Positions 17,153 to 25,746 of a DNA stretch of 64,000 nt are shown here, one piece after another. Source of the DNA: a virus. The notes under the pieces are model-generated. The model was not told the origin of the DNA. It saw only the letters and a program-made list of their open reading frames with translations, and ran no database searches. The translations under genes and the position numbers were made by a program. Each line of letters begins with the position of its first letter. Position 1 is the stretch's first letter. The DNA is taken from positions 41,192 through 105,191 of the IMG/VR virus record IMGVR_UViG_3300020469_000020; one strand, written 5' to 3'.

Positions 17153-17831
17153 TCTTGCTTTCATAGACCTGCTATTTAATCTCATACTTGGTTTTGTTTT
17201 TCTTTTTGTTGTAAGTTTTTTATTAATTAATGATCCAACAAAAAAAGATAACGTAGAAGCTAAAGCTGAGTATATGATTATAATGAGTTGGGATGCAGAT
17301 AAAGACGTTGATATTGATTTATGGGTACAAGGTCCAAGTGGTCTTGTAGGATTTAGACAACCTATGGCTGGATTTATGAACTTAGACCGTGATGATTTAG
17401 GTCATCGTAATGATAGAATTGTTCGTGGTCCAAATGCGGGAGAAATTGTCTACTTAAATCGTGAAGTTGTAAATATAAGAGGATTTCAGCCTGGCGAATA
17501 TGTTGTAAATGCACATTATTATTTTGGAAGAGGTCCATATCAAAGCGATTTATCAGTAGAAATAACAGTTGAGGTTTTAAAGTTAAATCCATATTCACAA
17601 GTTTATGTTGGTACTAAAAAAATATTTAAAAAAGGTGAAGAAAGAACTTTTACAAGATTTACAATGAAACCAAATGGATATTATACTAATGTAAATGAGT
17701 TACCAAAGGCACTAGTAATGGTAGGACATGACTTACCACCTTCAACAAGTTTTGGACAAAGCCTTCAAGGTTCACATCCTGGTCAACCTAAAACTGATGA
17801 TGATGATGATAACAATGATGATGGAACATAG
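17133..17831 (+). CDS. ExbD/MotB-like single-TM partner with periplasmic domain
   Basis: A 232-aa protein. The N-terminal TM helix (about residues 8-29) begins SNLAFIDLLFNLILGF, placing Asp12 at the cytoplasmic end of the helix like the proton-carrying Asp of ExbD, TolR and MotB. A periplasmic beta-rich domain follows, starting WDADKDVDIDLWVQGPSG (about 52-69), reminiscent of DUF2135-type beta-sandwiches, with conserved-looking LDRDDLGHRNDR. The C-terminus is an Asp/Asn tail. No OmpA peptidoglycan-binding domain is visible, unlike MotB. Overlap with the ExbB-like gene implies coupled translation. Confidence 0.7.
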   Translation: MRKYSSNLAFIDLLFNLILGFVFLFVVSFLLINDPTKKDNVEAKAEYMIIMSWDADKDVDIDLWVQGPSGLVGFRQPMAGFMNLDRDDLGHRNDRIVRGPNAGEIVYLNREVVNIRGFQPGEYVVNAHYYFGRGPYQSDLSVEITVEVLKLNPYSQVYVGTKKIFKKGEERTFTRFTMKPNGYYTNVNELPKALVMVGHDLPPSTSFGQSLQGSHPGQPKTDDDDDNNDDGT

Positions 17832-17840
17832 GAGAATATC

Positions 17841-18365
17841 ATGATATACTTAGTAACACTTTCTATATTTTTAGTTTCTGTATTTTTATATCTTTTGATA
17901 GAATTAAAAAGAAGTATACATTTAATATACGTTATACCTCTTAGTCTTATTTTTACAGCTGGAAGTTATTTTTATCTAGATTCTTTGTTTGGATATCCAG
18001 TTGCAAAAACTAATGAAGAGAAATTTTATTTATTGTCATATTATATTGCACCAGAAGAAACAACTATTAATATGTGGGTTATTTTAGAAAAGGAGACCGT
18101 TCCAAAGGCTATAGTTCTTCCATACGATCAAGAAACGCATGAAGCACTTGAAGAAGTAAGAAAAAGAATGGGTGAGGGTGATGCTGTAATGGGTGAATTT
18201 AATATCACAACTGACCCAGGAACAGAGTTGGAAGGAGCAACACAAGATGACAAACAATCATCAGGAGGAACTAGAAAATCAGCAGGCGGAGCTTTTAATA
18301 TACTAAACCTAGACTTATCATCAAAACTACCACCAAAAGACCAATATGTCATCGGCGATGATTAA
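17841..18365 (+). CDS. Two-TM membrane protein of the envelope cassette
   Basis: A 174-aa protein with TM helices near residues 2-20 and 27-46, then a soluble region with INMWVILEKETVPKAIVLPYDQETHEALEE and a Gly/Ser-rich tail. The family has no name I recognise, although similar short membrane proteins occur near terminase genes in marine T4-like phages as I remember them. GGAGAATATC precedes the ATG. It overlaps gp16 by 20 nt, which ties the cassette to the late virion operon. Confidence 0.6.
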   Translation: MIYLVTLSIFLVSVFLYLLIELKRSIHLIYVIPLSLIFTAGSYFYLDSLFGYPVAKTNEEKFYLLSYYIAPEETTINMWVILEKETVPKAIVLPYDQETHEALEEVRKRMGEGDAVMGEFNITTDPGTELEGATQDDKQSSGGTRKSAGGAFNILNLDLSSKLPPKDQYVIGDD

Positions 18366-18777
18366 ACCAGAAGAAGTTTGCTATGTTCCTGATGAATTAA
18401 TAGAAGAGGGACAAGAGAGAAAACTTCAAAAAGTTTCAAAATTTAATGATGTAGCAATACCTGAAGAAGAAAATTCCGTCGATGATGACTTTGATTTTGC
18501 CCAAGAAACTATACGTGAAACAATTATGAAATCAAATGAAGTTTTACAAGAACTTGGGCAAGCAGCAATTTTAAATGAAAATGGTAAATTATATGAATCA
18601 TATTCTCAACTAATGAAAAATATAATTGATGGCTCATCGCAACTTATTGATATACATTCCAAAAAGAAAAAAATTAAAGAAGTTAAAGGATCAAAACAAA
18701 AAAATACTCAAGTAAATAATTTGATTGTTGGTTCTACTAAAGAACTATTAGAAATGATAGAAAATCAGAAGTCTTAA
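18346..18777 (+). CDS. gp16: Terminase small subunit gp16-like
   Basis: A 143-aa protein matching the plan of T4 gp16 (164 aa). It has an acidic N-terminus, then a central pair of long helices (DFAQETIRETIMKSNEVLQE, about residues 45-64, and SYSQLMKNIIDGSSQLIDIHSKKK), and a C-terminal LIVGSTKELLEMIE resembling T4 VFMGSPTELMDEIG. Small terminase forms the ring that regulates gp17 and pac recognition. Here it is separated from gp17 and read on the opposite strand. Confidence 0.65.
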   Translation: MSSAMIKPEEVCYVPDELIEEGQERKLQKVSKFNDVAIPEEENSVDDDFDFAQETIRETIMKSNEVLQELGQAAILNENGKLYESYSQLMKNIIDGSSQLIDIHSKKKKIKEVKGSKQKNTQVNNLIVGSTKELLEMIENQKS

Positions 18778-18802
18778 ATTTCCCTCCTTCTTTTTGGAAT
18801 AA

Positions 18803-18810
18803 GATAAATA
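18803..18810 (+). promoter_or_regulatory. Late promoter box (GATAAATA) for the large fibre gene
   Basis: GATAAATA in the 100-bp gap after gp16, 68 nt ahead of the fibre ATG. Immediately after it lies an AT-only inverted repeat (18811-18820 with 18839-18848) followed by a T run, which could be a weak terminator or a leader hairpin. Confidence 0.5.
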
Positions 18811-18877
18811 AAAAAGAATAATTATATTCCCACAACTATATTCTTTTTTTAAAAAAAATAAAATAGCAGCACGTATC

Positions 18878-21800
18878 ATGCCTGAAACCGTTTCACGAAT
18901 ACTAATTAAAAGCTCAACCTCCAAACCAACTCCTAATACCGGTACTTTACAAAGAGCAGAATTAGCTTATTCATATTCTTCTGATAAATTATTCATAGGT
19001 GATGAATTAGGTCAAGAACCTCTTTTAATTGGTGGAAAGACATTTTTAAGTTTATTTGATAATGTATTAGATGATAATGGAACGGCAAAAGCTGGTCAAG
19101 TATTTGCTGGTAATGTTATTATAGCAGGCGCAAATAATACAATTGATGATTTAAATATTGAAAACTTAAAAGTAAATGGTGTACCATTAGCTACTGCTAA
19201 TATTACAGAAGTTATCACAAGCAACACTCTTCCAAATGTAGCCGATACAAAATTAGTTTCAGCTAAAGCAGTAAAAGACTATATTGGAAATGAGTGGTTA
19301 GATTATCTAGAAACAATTTCAGCAAACACAGTATCTTCTGGACAATTATTAATTGTAGGTGCAAATAATAAATTTGAAAATAAAAGCACCACCGGAGCCA
19401 TAAAATTTTTTGCAAATGGTCATTCCGAGATTAATAATAGTTATATAGAAAATTCTATGCTAAAGAATTTTTCTATTCGTTTAGGATCTCAAGATATAAA
19501 ACTTGGTGATGCGACTCTAGTAAATTTAAATTTGGATACATCCGGAGTATTAAATGTTAATCGTGGAGGTACAGATAGATATGACATAGAAAAAGATTAT
19601 GTGATGTTAGGAAATGGTACTAATTCAGTATCTACAACAAGTGATTTCGTTTTTAATATTGATACCGCTAATAACAATCTACTTTATGCAAACGCAAATG
19701 CACATATAACTAAAAGTGCAACAGTTGGTGAAACTCTTCAAGTGGCAAATGGATTATTTACATCCAATACTAATTTAAGATTCAAAGAATTTTTTCAAAT
19801 AATTAACATAGAAAATATAAGTTCATTTGATTCATCAATTGTATCTTACGATCTTATCAGTGAGTATTTCAGCTTTTCTACAGGAACAGTATTAAATGTA
19901 TCTGACGCTGGTCTTGTTAATATAAAATCACCTACATTATTTTTTGGTTCAGAATTAACAACATCCAACAATACAGTTACTACTTTAACAGGAAAATTAT
20001 TTGCAAATAATGATTCTTCTTTTAATGGTAATACATTAACTGTTTCTACAGACACAATTACTACCTTTGATGGACTTGTTACTTTAAACAATAATACATT
20101 TATTAATGGTAACAATCTTAATGTATCTACTAGTACAGTAACAACTGTTGACGGTCTTGTAACTCTAAACAATAACACATTTATTAATGGCAATACTTTA
20201 AATGTTTCAGTTGATACTACATCAACTTTTGAAGGTGTTGTTAATTTAGAAAATAATACTTTTGTCAATGGTAATACTTTAAATGTTTCTGCGAATACTT
20301 TATCTACGTTTGATGGACCAATTGTTCTTAATGGACAAGTTGATATAAATGGTGACGTAGTTTTTAGAGGCAATACTACCTATCTAGGAGAAAACTTCAC
20401 TGTATCAAATAATACTACAGTAGATATAAGTGGTAATGCTTTCTTCAAAGGTGATCAATTAAATGTATCTTCTAATACAATAACAACAGTTGATGGTGAA
20501 TCTGCATTTAACAAAAAAGTAGATATCAATGCTCCACTTACTGTATACGATAATGCAGAAGTAAAAGGAAATTTAGTTGTTGAACAAGACCTTTTTGTAT
20601 ATGGTAACTCAACTCAAATATTAACAGAAACATTAACTGTTGAAGATAATATTATTGTTCTTGCTGCGAATAATACTACAGACGTTGTTGATTTGGGATT
20701 TGCCGGTAGATACAATGAAAGCGGAACTCCTGCTTTTGCGGGGTTGTTTAGGGATGCAACAAATAATAAATTTTTCTTATTTGAAGATTATCCTACAGAA
20801 CCGCCTATAGTATCAATGACAGGTTTTGATAGTGCAACAATGTTAGCTACCTTATTTGCTGACATAGAAGCAAATACTATCATAGCACATAAAGGAACTC
20901 TAGATGATGTAGTTATTACGAATTCTCATTTAAATGATAGTTTTGCAAATAACTTAACAAGTAACAATGCTACTTTAAATACTGGAACAATAGATAGTTT
21001 CACGATAACTAATTCTCATTTGAATGATAGTTTTGCTAATAATTTAACAAGTAATAATGCAACTTTAAATAGTGCCGTTCTTAATAATGCCTCAATACAT
21101 GACTCATTTGCAAATAACATAACTGCAAATAATGTAGACATAAACTTTGGAACTATAAGAAGCGTAAGCATATATAATTCTACCATATATGATTCAAGTA
21201 TAGTAGATGATTCCACTGCAAATAATTTAACAAGCAATAATGCAACACTAAATTCTGTTGTTATTGAAACTGCAACCGCTAACAATATTACAAGTAATAA
21301 TGCTGTCTTAAATACAGCAACCATTTATAATGCAGTTGCAAATAATTTATTGAGTAATAATGCTACTTTATATTTTGCAAAAATATATGATTCTAATTTA
21401 TTTAATGCACATGCCACAACTTTAAGTGTTGATGTCCTTGATGCAGGTTCTATTAGTTTTAGAACTGCTATTGAAAATATAGATGCAAATAATTATATCG
21501 GTAATACAGCAACTATAGATAATATAGATGCAAATAATTACACCGGTAATACAGCAACTATTATAAATGTAGATGCAAATAATTATACTGGTAACACAGC
21601 AACTATAAATGATATAGTTGCAAACAATATTACAACAAATACGTTTACTTCATTAGTTAAAACAGAAGCTACTGAGGAAATAAAGGTATTAGGTGTTTCT
21701 GGTACAAGCGGTAAATTAGTATTAAATTGCTCTAATAATTCTCATGGCCAAACTGTTATTGCACAGCCACATTCAGCTAGTGTAACAAATATATTAACAT

Positions 21801-22903
21801 TACCGGCCGGTGCTGATCAAGAACTTGTTGGTACTGTTGCACAACAAACATTAACAAGTAAAACACTTGATGCTCCGAGTGTTAACAATCTATTAACACT
21901 TAGAGGAGATGGTTCTTCTGTTACAGGTCAACTTAAATTAAATTGTCATGATAATTCTCATGGACAGACTATTATTGCACAGCCGCATTCAGCTAGTGTA
22001 ACAAATATATTAACATTACCTCCTGGTGGTAATCAAGAGATAGTAGGAACTACTGCTACACAAACACTTGTTAGTAAAACACTTGATGCACCAAGTATAG
22101 AAAATTTATTAACTCTAAGAGGTGATGGTTCTTCTGTTACTGGTCAACTTAAATTAAATTGTCATGATAATTCTCATGGTCAAACCATAATAGCTCAACC
22201 ACATTCAGCTAGTGTAACAAATATATTAACACTACCAGCTGGCGCCGATCAAGAATTTGTCGGAACTCTTGCACAACAGACATTAACAAGTAAAACATTA
22301 ACATCTCCTCAAATTAATAATGCAACAATTGCTAATGCAGCAATAACTTCTGGTACAATGACTAGTACTGCATTAGATTCTGTTACTATTATAGATTCCA
22401 GTGCAAATAATTTAACAAGTAACAATACTACACTTGGTGGAACAACTACCTTTAATGGTAACACAACTATTACTGAAAATCTAACAGTTAATAAAGATTT
22501 AACGGTAGATGGTAATTTATTCTTAACGGGCAATACTGTTACACTAGATGCACAGACATTGACTGTGGAAGATAATATAATTCTACTTAGTTCAAATAAT
22601 GCTGCTGATGTTACAGATACAGGATTTGCAGGTAAATATAATAATGGAAGTTCCGATTTATATGCTGGTATCTTTAGAGATGCTACTGATGGGGTCTTTT
22701 ATATATTCAAAGACTACACCTCAGAGCCAGGAACAACAATGACAGGATTTAATACTGCTACAATGAGAGCCACTCTTGCTGGCGATTTTGAAGCTAACAA
22801 TATTGTAGTTGATTCCGGTAGTTTTGAAAATGTAACTTCAAATAATGCCACAATAACTAATAGCACAATCAGTGATACAGTCATTGATTGTGGAACATTC
22901 TAA
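18878..22903 (+). CDS. Large repeat-built tail fibre / virion adhesin
   Basis: A 1341-aa Asn/Thr-rich fibre protein. The N-terminus contains TLQRAELAYSYSSDKLFIGD (about residues 24-43), a virion-attachment motif widespread in marine T4-like fibre proteins. The shaft is a series of internal repeats: about 26-aa units (NGNTLNVSTxTxTTxDGLV) near 375-490, SHLNDSFANNLTSNNATLN-type units near 685-830, 16-aa IDANNYTGNTATI units near 866-913, and three 72-aa units near 933-1148. A block with LTVEDNIIxL and FRDATxxxFxxFxDY occurs twice (about 584-670 and 1227-1312). No S74 chaperone domain or lysozyme is fused. Confidence 0.8.
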   Translation: MPETVSRILIKSSTSKPTPNTGTLQRAELAYSYSSDKLFIGDELGQEPLLIGGKTFLSLFDNVLDDNGTAKAGQVFAGNVIIAGANNTIDDLNIENLKVNGVPLATANITEVITSNTLPNVADTKLVSAKAVKDYIGNEWLDYLETISANTVSSGQLLIVGANNKFENKSTTGAIKFFANGHSEINNSYIENSMLKNFSIRLGSQDIKLGDATLVNLNLDTSGVLNVNRGGTDRYDIEKDYVMLGNGTNSVSTTSDFVFNIDTANNNLLYANANAHITKSATVGETLQVANGLFTSNTNLRFKEFFQIINIENISSFDSSIVSYDLISEYFSFSTGTVLNVSDAGLVNIKSPTLFFGSELTTSNNTVTTLTGKLFANNDSSFNGNTLTVSTDTITTFDGLVTLNNNTFINGNNLNVSTSTVTTVDGLVTLNNNTFINGNTLNVSVDTTSTFEGVVNLENNTFVNGNTLNVSANTLSTFDGPIVLNGQVDINGDVVFRGNTTYLGENFTVSNNTTVDISGNAFFKGDQLNVSSNTITTVDGESAFNKKVDINAPLTVYDNAEVKGNLVVEQDLFVYGNSTQILTETLTVEDNIIVLAANNTTDVVDLGFAGRYNESGTPAFAGLFRDATNNKFFLFEDYPTEPPIVSMTGFDSATMLATLFADIEANTIIAHKGTLDDVVITNSHLNDSFANNLTSNNATLNTGTIDSFTITNSHLNDSFANNLTSNNATLNSAVLNNASIHDSFANNITANNVDINFGTIRSVSIYNSTIYDSSIVDDSTANNLTSNNATLNSVVIETATANNITSNNAVLNTATIYNAVANNLLSNNATLYFAKIYDSNLFNAHATTLSVDVLDAGSISFRTAIENIDANNYIGNTATIDNIDANNYTGNTATIINVDANNYTGNTATINDIVANNITTNTFTSLVKTEATEEIKVLGVSGTSGKLVLNCSNNSHGQTVIAQPHSASVTNILTLPAGADQELVGTVAQQTLTSKTLDAPSVNNLLTLRGDGSSVTGQLKLNCHDNSHGQTIIAQPHSASVTNILTLPPGGNQEIVGTTATQTLVSKTLDAPSIENLLTLRGDGSSVTGQLKLNCHDNSHGQTIIAQPHSASVTNILTLPAGADQEFVGTLAQQTLTSKTLTSPQINNATIANAAITSGTMTSTALDSVTIIDSSANNLTSNNTTLGGTTTFNGNTTITENLTVNKDLTVDGNLFLTGNTVTLDAQTLTVEDNIILLSSNNAADVTDTGFAGKYNNGSSDLYAGIFRDATDGVFYIFKDYTSEPGTTMTGFNTATMRATLAGDFEANNIVVDSGSFENVTSNNATITNSTISDTVIDCGTF
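20000..20330 (+). repeat. About 78-bp tandem coding repeats in the fibre shaft
   Basis: Four imperfect copies of a unit of about 26 codons (core NxTFxNGNTLNVS then TxTTxDGxVxL). They are conserved in protein more than in DNA, which indicates old shaft repeats and not a recent slippage product. Confidence 0.65.
21675..22322 (+). repeat. Three 216-bp tandem coding repeats in the fibre
   Basis: Three units of 72 codons, with core NSHGQTIIAQPHSASVTNI followed by LTLP. The second and third copies (from about 21891 and 22107) share long near-identical DNA runs such as the one coding LKLNCHDNSHGQTI, so this duplication is recent or kept uniform by recombination. The first copy is more divergent. 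Confidence 0.75.
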
Positions 22904-22910
22904 AATACAT

Positions 22911-23450
22911 ATGTCAAATATAGTACAAGAAATTTTAGAAAACGCCGCAATGACGGCTAATATGACAGTTTTATATAATGTATTTGTTGGTAAGCCAACT
23001 GAAACTGCTACCGTTGAAAATATAAATCAAGCAGTGAGCATGTTATCCGTTAACAATAAATTTACTAAAGAAGATATCAAAGATGATATTATGAACGCTC
23101 AAGCAATAGCAATGGTAGTTAATAAACAAAATAAAAAAACTATTGGATTTGGAATGATAAGAAAACCAAATCTAGAAAAGAAAATTCAAATATTTAAAGA
23201 TGCTGATAATGAAGAACTATCTTCAGAATATATATTTGAATTAGATAATATTGTTGTTGATAGAGAACATAGAGGAAAAGGAGTTGGTGAATATATAATA
23301 CAAAGATTAATAGGATTGAGAACTGGTAGAGGAACTACAATTTACTGTAGTACAAATAGTCAAGATATTAGTAGAGTTTTAAAGGTTAAGTGCAGATTTG
23401 AAAATCTAAAAGATAATGATGAACAACCTTTCTTATTGGGAGTTATGTGA
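22911..23450 (+). CDS. GNAT-family N-acetyltransferase
   Basis: A 179-aa GNAT protein. The ATG at 22911 was chosen because it follows the fibre stop by 7 nt; an upstream in-frame GTG lies inside the fibre gene. Motif A is clear: ELDNIVVDREHRGKGVGEYI with the acetyl-CoA loop RxxGxG (HRGKGVG, about residues 120-126). It sits inside the virion gene run, between the fibre and baseplate genes, and overlaps the next gene by 4 nt. The substrate is unknown; modification of a virion protein is possible given the location. Confidence 0.75.
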   Translation: MSNIVQEILENAAMTANMTVLYNVFVGKPTETATVENINQAVSMLSVNNKFTKEDIKDDIMNAQAIAMVVNKQNKKTIGFGMIRKPNLEKKIQIFKDADNEELSSEYIFELDNIVVDREHRGKGVGEYIIQRLIGLRTGRGTTIYCSTNSQDISRVLKVKCRFENLKDNDEQPFLLGVM

Positions 23451-24076
23451 GAAATATAAATCAACAAACTGATGATATATTACAAAGTGATAGTCAAGTA
23501 AAAAAGAATTTAATAGATACAAAAAATTGGTTTCGTGAAAAAATAAATCAGGTACTTTATCCTACAAATCGTATTGTTGGATTACGTGAAAGACCTACTA
23601 CTTTTTATAATGATAATTTAAATAGAAGAATTTATAGAGGTTCTGACATTAGACCAGGTTCTTTATATTGCTGGTTCTATGACCCAAAGTATAAAAGAAC
23701 ATTACCTTATTATGATGCGTTTCCAGTTGCGTTTATTATGAATATGAAAGAAAAAGGATTTCTTGGCATAAATATGCATTACTTACCACTACGTTCTAGG
23801 TCTATTTTACTTACTAGATTGTTTGATAATATGCTAAAAAAAACAACATATTCAACATATATGGATCTACAATACTCAACATTAAATGAAGCATCAAGGT
23901 ATCGTGAATTTAAACCATGTTTGAAAAGATATTTATTAAATAAGATTCGTGGACAAATGATAGAGATACCTCCAGATGAGTGGATACGTACAATATTCTT
24001 ACCACTAGAAAGTTTCCAGAAAAGAAGCAGTTCTTTTGTATGGAGAGATTCAGCAAGAAAGGCAAGAGGTTTATGA
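23447..24076 (+). CDS. Conserved T4-type virion protein, possible gp2-like DNA-end protector
   Basis: A 209-aa basic protein. The central block SLYCWFYDPKYKRTLPYYDAFP (split here as residues about 70-91), followed by GFLGINMHYLPLRSR, is a strong signature that I associate with conserved virion proteins of T4-like marine phages, sometimes labelled gp2 (protector of packaged DNA ends). I cannot verify the gp2 link by eye. The start is a GTG/ATG-region overlap (4 nt) with the GNAT gene and the end overlaps the next gene by ATGA, so it is a tightly coupled late operon member. Confidence 0.45.
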   Translation: MRNINQQTDDILQSDSQVKKNLIDTKNWFREKINQVLYPTNRIVGLRERPTTFYNDNLNRRIYRGSDIRPGSLYCWFYDPKYKRTLPYYDAFPVAFIMNMKEKGFLGINMHYLPLRSRSILLTRLFDNMLKKTTYSTYMDLQYSTLNEASRYREFKPCLKRYLLNKIRGQMIEIPPDEWIRTIFLPLESFQKRSSSFVWRDSARKARGL

Positions 24077-24813
24077 GCACTCCCTTTTCAAATCAAAAAA
24101 GATTTAATGTTTCGGACATTGGTAAAAAAATAACCGGAGTTAATTATCTATCTAAGTTTCATTTTGAAATAGATTTAAATAAAGGTGATATTGTTGGTGA
24201 TAATTGGAGAGCCACTCTTGATTTAGCTGAAGGAAATGATTTAGAAAATAAATTAAAAGATATATTCATATATTCAGAAAATATTACTATACCATCAAGA
24301 GGATTAAATACAGAAGCATATGTTTTTTCCAACGGCTTTCGTTTTGAGGTACCGACAGGAACTAACTATGGAGATGGAAATATTAGTGTAAACATAAGAG
24401 TAGATGAGAAATATGAACTATATAATTTTTTTATTAATTGGATGGATCTAATACATTCTAAAGAAACAGGATTTTTTGCTTTTCAAAATACATATGTAAC
24501 AGATATTCGTATAAGACAAATACACGATTCACAGCCAGCATCACGGTACAGTAAATTTATAGAAAATGTCAGCTTTAACAGTGATTCAAAGAAAGGTTTT
24601 GTATATGGAGTAGATTTAATTAATTGTTATCCAAAGTCAGTAGGAGCAATACAATTTAGACATGACGCTAAAGATTTTGTTAAGTTTAATGTAGATTTTA
24701 GTTATGAGAAAATAAATTATATTATGCCTAAGTTAAATGCTTTATCTATAGAGCAGGCTGCGGCTGCAGACTTAGACGCACAAGAATTATTTCTGGCAGC
24801 TGGAATTATATAG
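24073..24813 (+). CDS. Tail-tube-like baseplate protein (gp54/gp48 class)
   Basis: A 246-aa protein. The start ATG at 24073 forms an ATGA overlap with the previous stop; a longer in-frame reading would overlap that gene by nearly 100 nt and was rejected. The C-terminal half shows the tube-initiator fold: a strand pattern around FVYGVDLINCYPKSVGAIQF (about residues 178-197), then KFNVDFSYEKINY. In T4, gp54 is the tube-fold protein capping the baseplate on which gp19 polymerises, and gp48 lies under it. Which of these it represents cannot be decided by eye. Confidence 0.6.
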   Translation: MSTPFSNQKRFNVSDIGKKITGVNYLSKFHFEIDLNKGDIVGDNWRATLDLAEGNDLENKLKDIFIYSENITIPSRGLNTEAYVFSNGFRFEVPTGTNYGDGNISVNIRVDEKYELYNFFINWMDLIHSKETGFFAFQNTYVTDIRIRQIHDSQPASRYSKFIENVSFNSDSKKGFVYGVDLINCYPKSVGAIQFRHDAKDFVKFNVDFSYEKINYIMPKLNALSIEQAAAADLDAQELFLAAGII

Positions 24814-24841
24814 ATAATTTTTAAATACATGAGAGGATATA

Positions 24842-25564
24842 ATGATTTTACCAAAGTTGAATAGAATTACCTATTCATTGAGATTGCCTTCAAATGATAA
24901 AGAAATAGTTTTTAGACCATTTACAGTTGAAGAAGAAAAAATATTATTGACCGCACAAGAATCAACTGAAAGTGCGGATATTCTTCGTGCAATGAGACAG
25001 ATTATTAATAATTGTGTGCAGACCGAAATCAATGTTATGAAGCTTCCGACTTTTGATATTGAATATTTCTTTTTAAATATACGTGCAAAGTCAACAGGTG
25101 AAGAAATAGAGTTACTATTAAAACATCCAATGGAAACTAATAGTAAAGGTGAACAGTGTGAATATAAAGAAAAAGCTAAAATTAGTATAGAAGATATAAA
25201 GGTTAGCAAGCCAGAAAATACAAATAATAAATTTCAGCTTGATGAAAATGTTGGTGTGTTCATGAGATATCCAACAATTGAATCAGTTGCTGTTCAAGCA
25301 GATGATGATTTTGATGCTTTTATAAAACTAATTGCTAACTGTATAGAAACAATTTATGATAAAGAAGGTACTTATAATCCAGAAGATGTTTCTAATGAAG
25401 AGTTAATCAAGTTTGTTTATAGCATGAATCAAAATCAAATAGGTCAAATACAAGAATTTTTTGATAACATGCCAGTTTTAACTCACACTGTTAATTACAT
25501 ATGTTCACAGTGTGGATGTAAAGAGAAAGTTACAATAGAAGGATTCCAGAATTTTTTTTTATAG
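24842..25564 (+). CDS. gp26: Baseplate hub subunit, gp26-like
   Basis: A 240-aa protein of the T4 baseplate hub class. It has the opening LNRITYSLRLPSNDKEIVFRPF (residues about 5-26, given here as the PFTVEEEKILL context) and a C-terminal YICSQCGCKEKVTIEGFQNFF, with Cys pairs typical of this family in marine T4-like phages. It would act in hub assembly. AGAGGATATA precedes the ATG. It is followed 2 nt later by a very small gene. Confidence 0.62.
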   Translation: MILPKLNRITYSLRLPSNDKEIVFRPFTVEEEKILLTAQESTESADILRAMRQIINNCVQTEINVMKLPTFDIEYFFLNIRAKSTGEEIELLLKHPMETNSKGEQCEYKEKAKISIEDIKVSKPENTNNKFQLDENVGVFMRYPTIESVAVQADDDFDAFIKLIANCIETIYDKEGTYNPEDVSNEELIKFVYSMNQNQIGQIQEFFDNMPVLTHTVNYICSQCGCKEKVTIEGFQNFFL

Positions 25565-25566
25565 CT

Positions 25567-25746
25567 ATGAGTAATGATTCTTTGATTAATCATTATACTT
25601 TGAATTTTGAATTAATGTATCATCATAATTTTTCAATAACGGAACTAAATAATATGTTTCCTTATGAAAGAGCGGTGTACCTTGAGTTATTAAACAATTA
25701 CCTTGAGAAAAAACAACTAGAAGAACAACAAAGAAAAAATGCCTAG
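25567..25746 (+). CDS. 59-aa baseplate-associated small protein
   Basis: A 59-aa gene starting ATG at 25567, 2 nt after the gp26-like stop, and overlapping the next gene by 8 nt. The protein has a FELMYHHNFSITELNNMFPY core followed by ERAVYLELLNNYLEKK, the pattern of short baseplate or tail assembly factors that follow hub genes in T4-like phages. No gene name can be assigned. Tight overlaps on both sides argue that it is real. Confidence 0.7.
   Translation: MSNDSLINHYTLNFELMYHHNFSITELNNMFPYERAVYLELLNNYLEKKQLEEQQRKNA

Noticed and set aside
19846-21324. Long open reading frames antisense to the fibre gene
   Set aside because: They mirror Asn/Thr-rich repeats, have no ribosome sites, and encode low-complexity Leu/Val/Lys strings; they are by-products of codon bias.
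20000-22322. Tandem repeats as a CRISPR array
   Set aside because: Units are in frame, differ in length (26, 16 and 72 codons), encode conserved protein motifs and have no constant repeat with unique spacers.
18878-22903. Diversity-generating retroelement acting on the fibre
   Set aside because: No reverse transcriptase or template repeat was found in the window.
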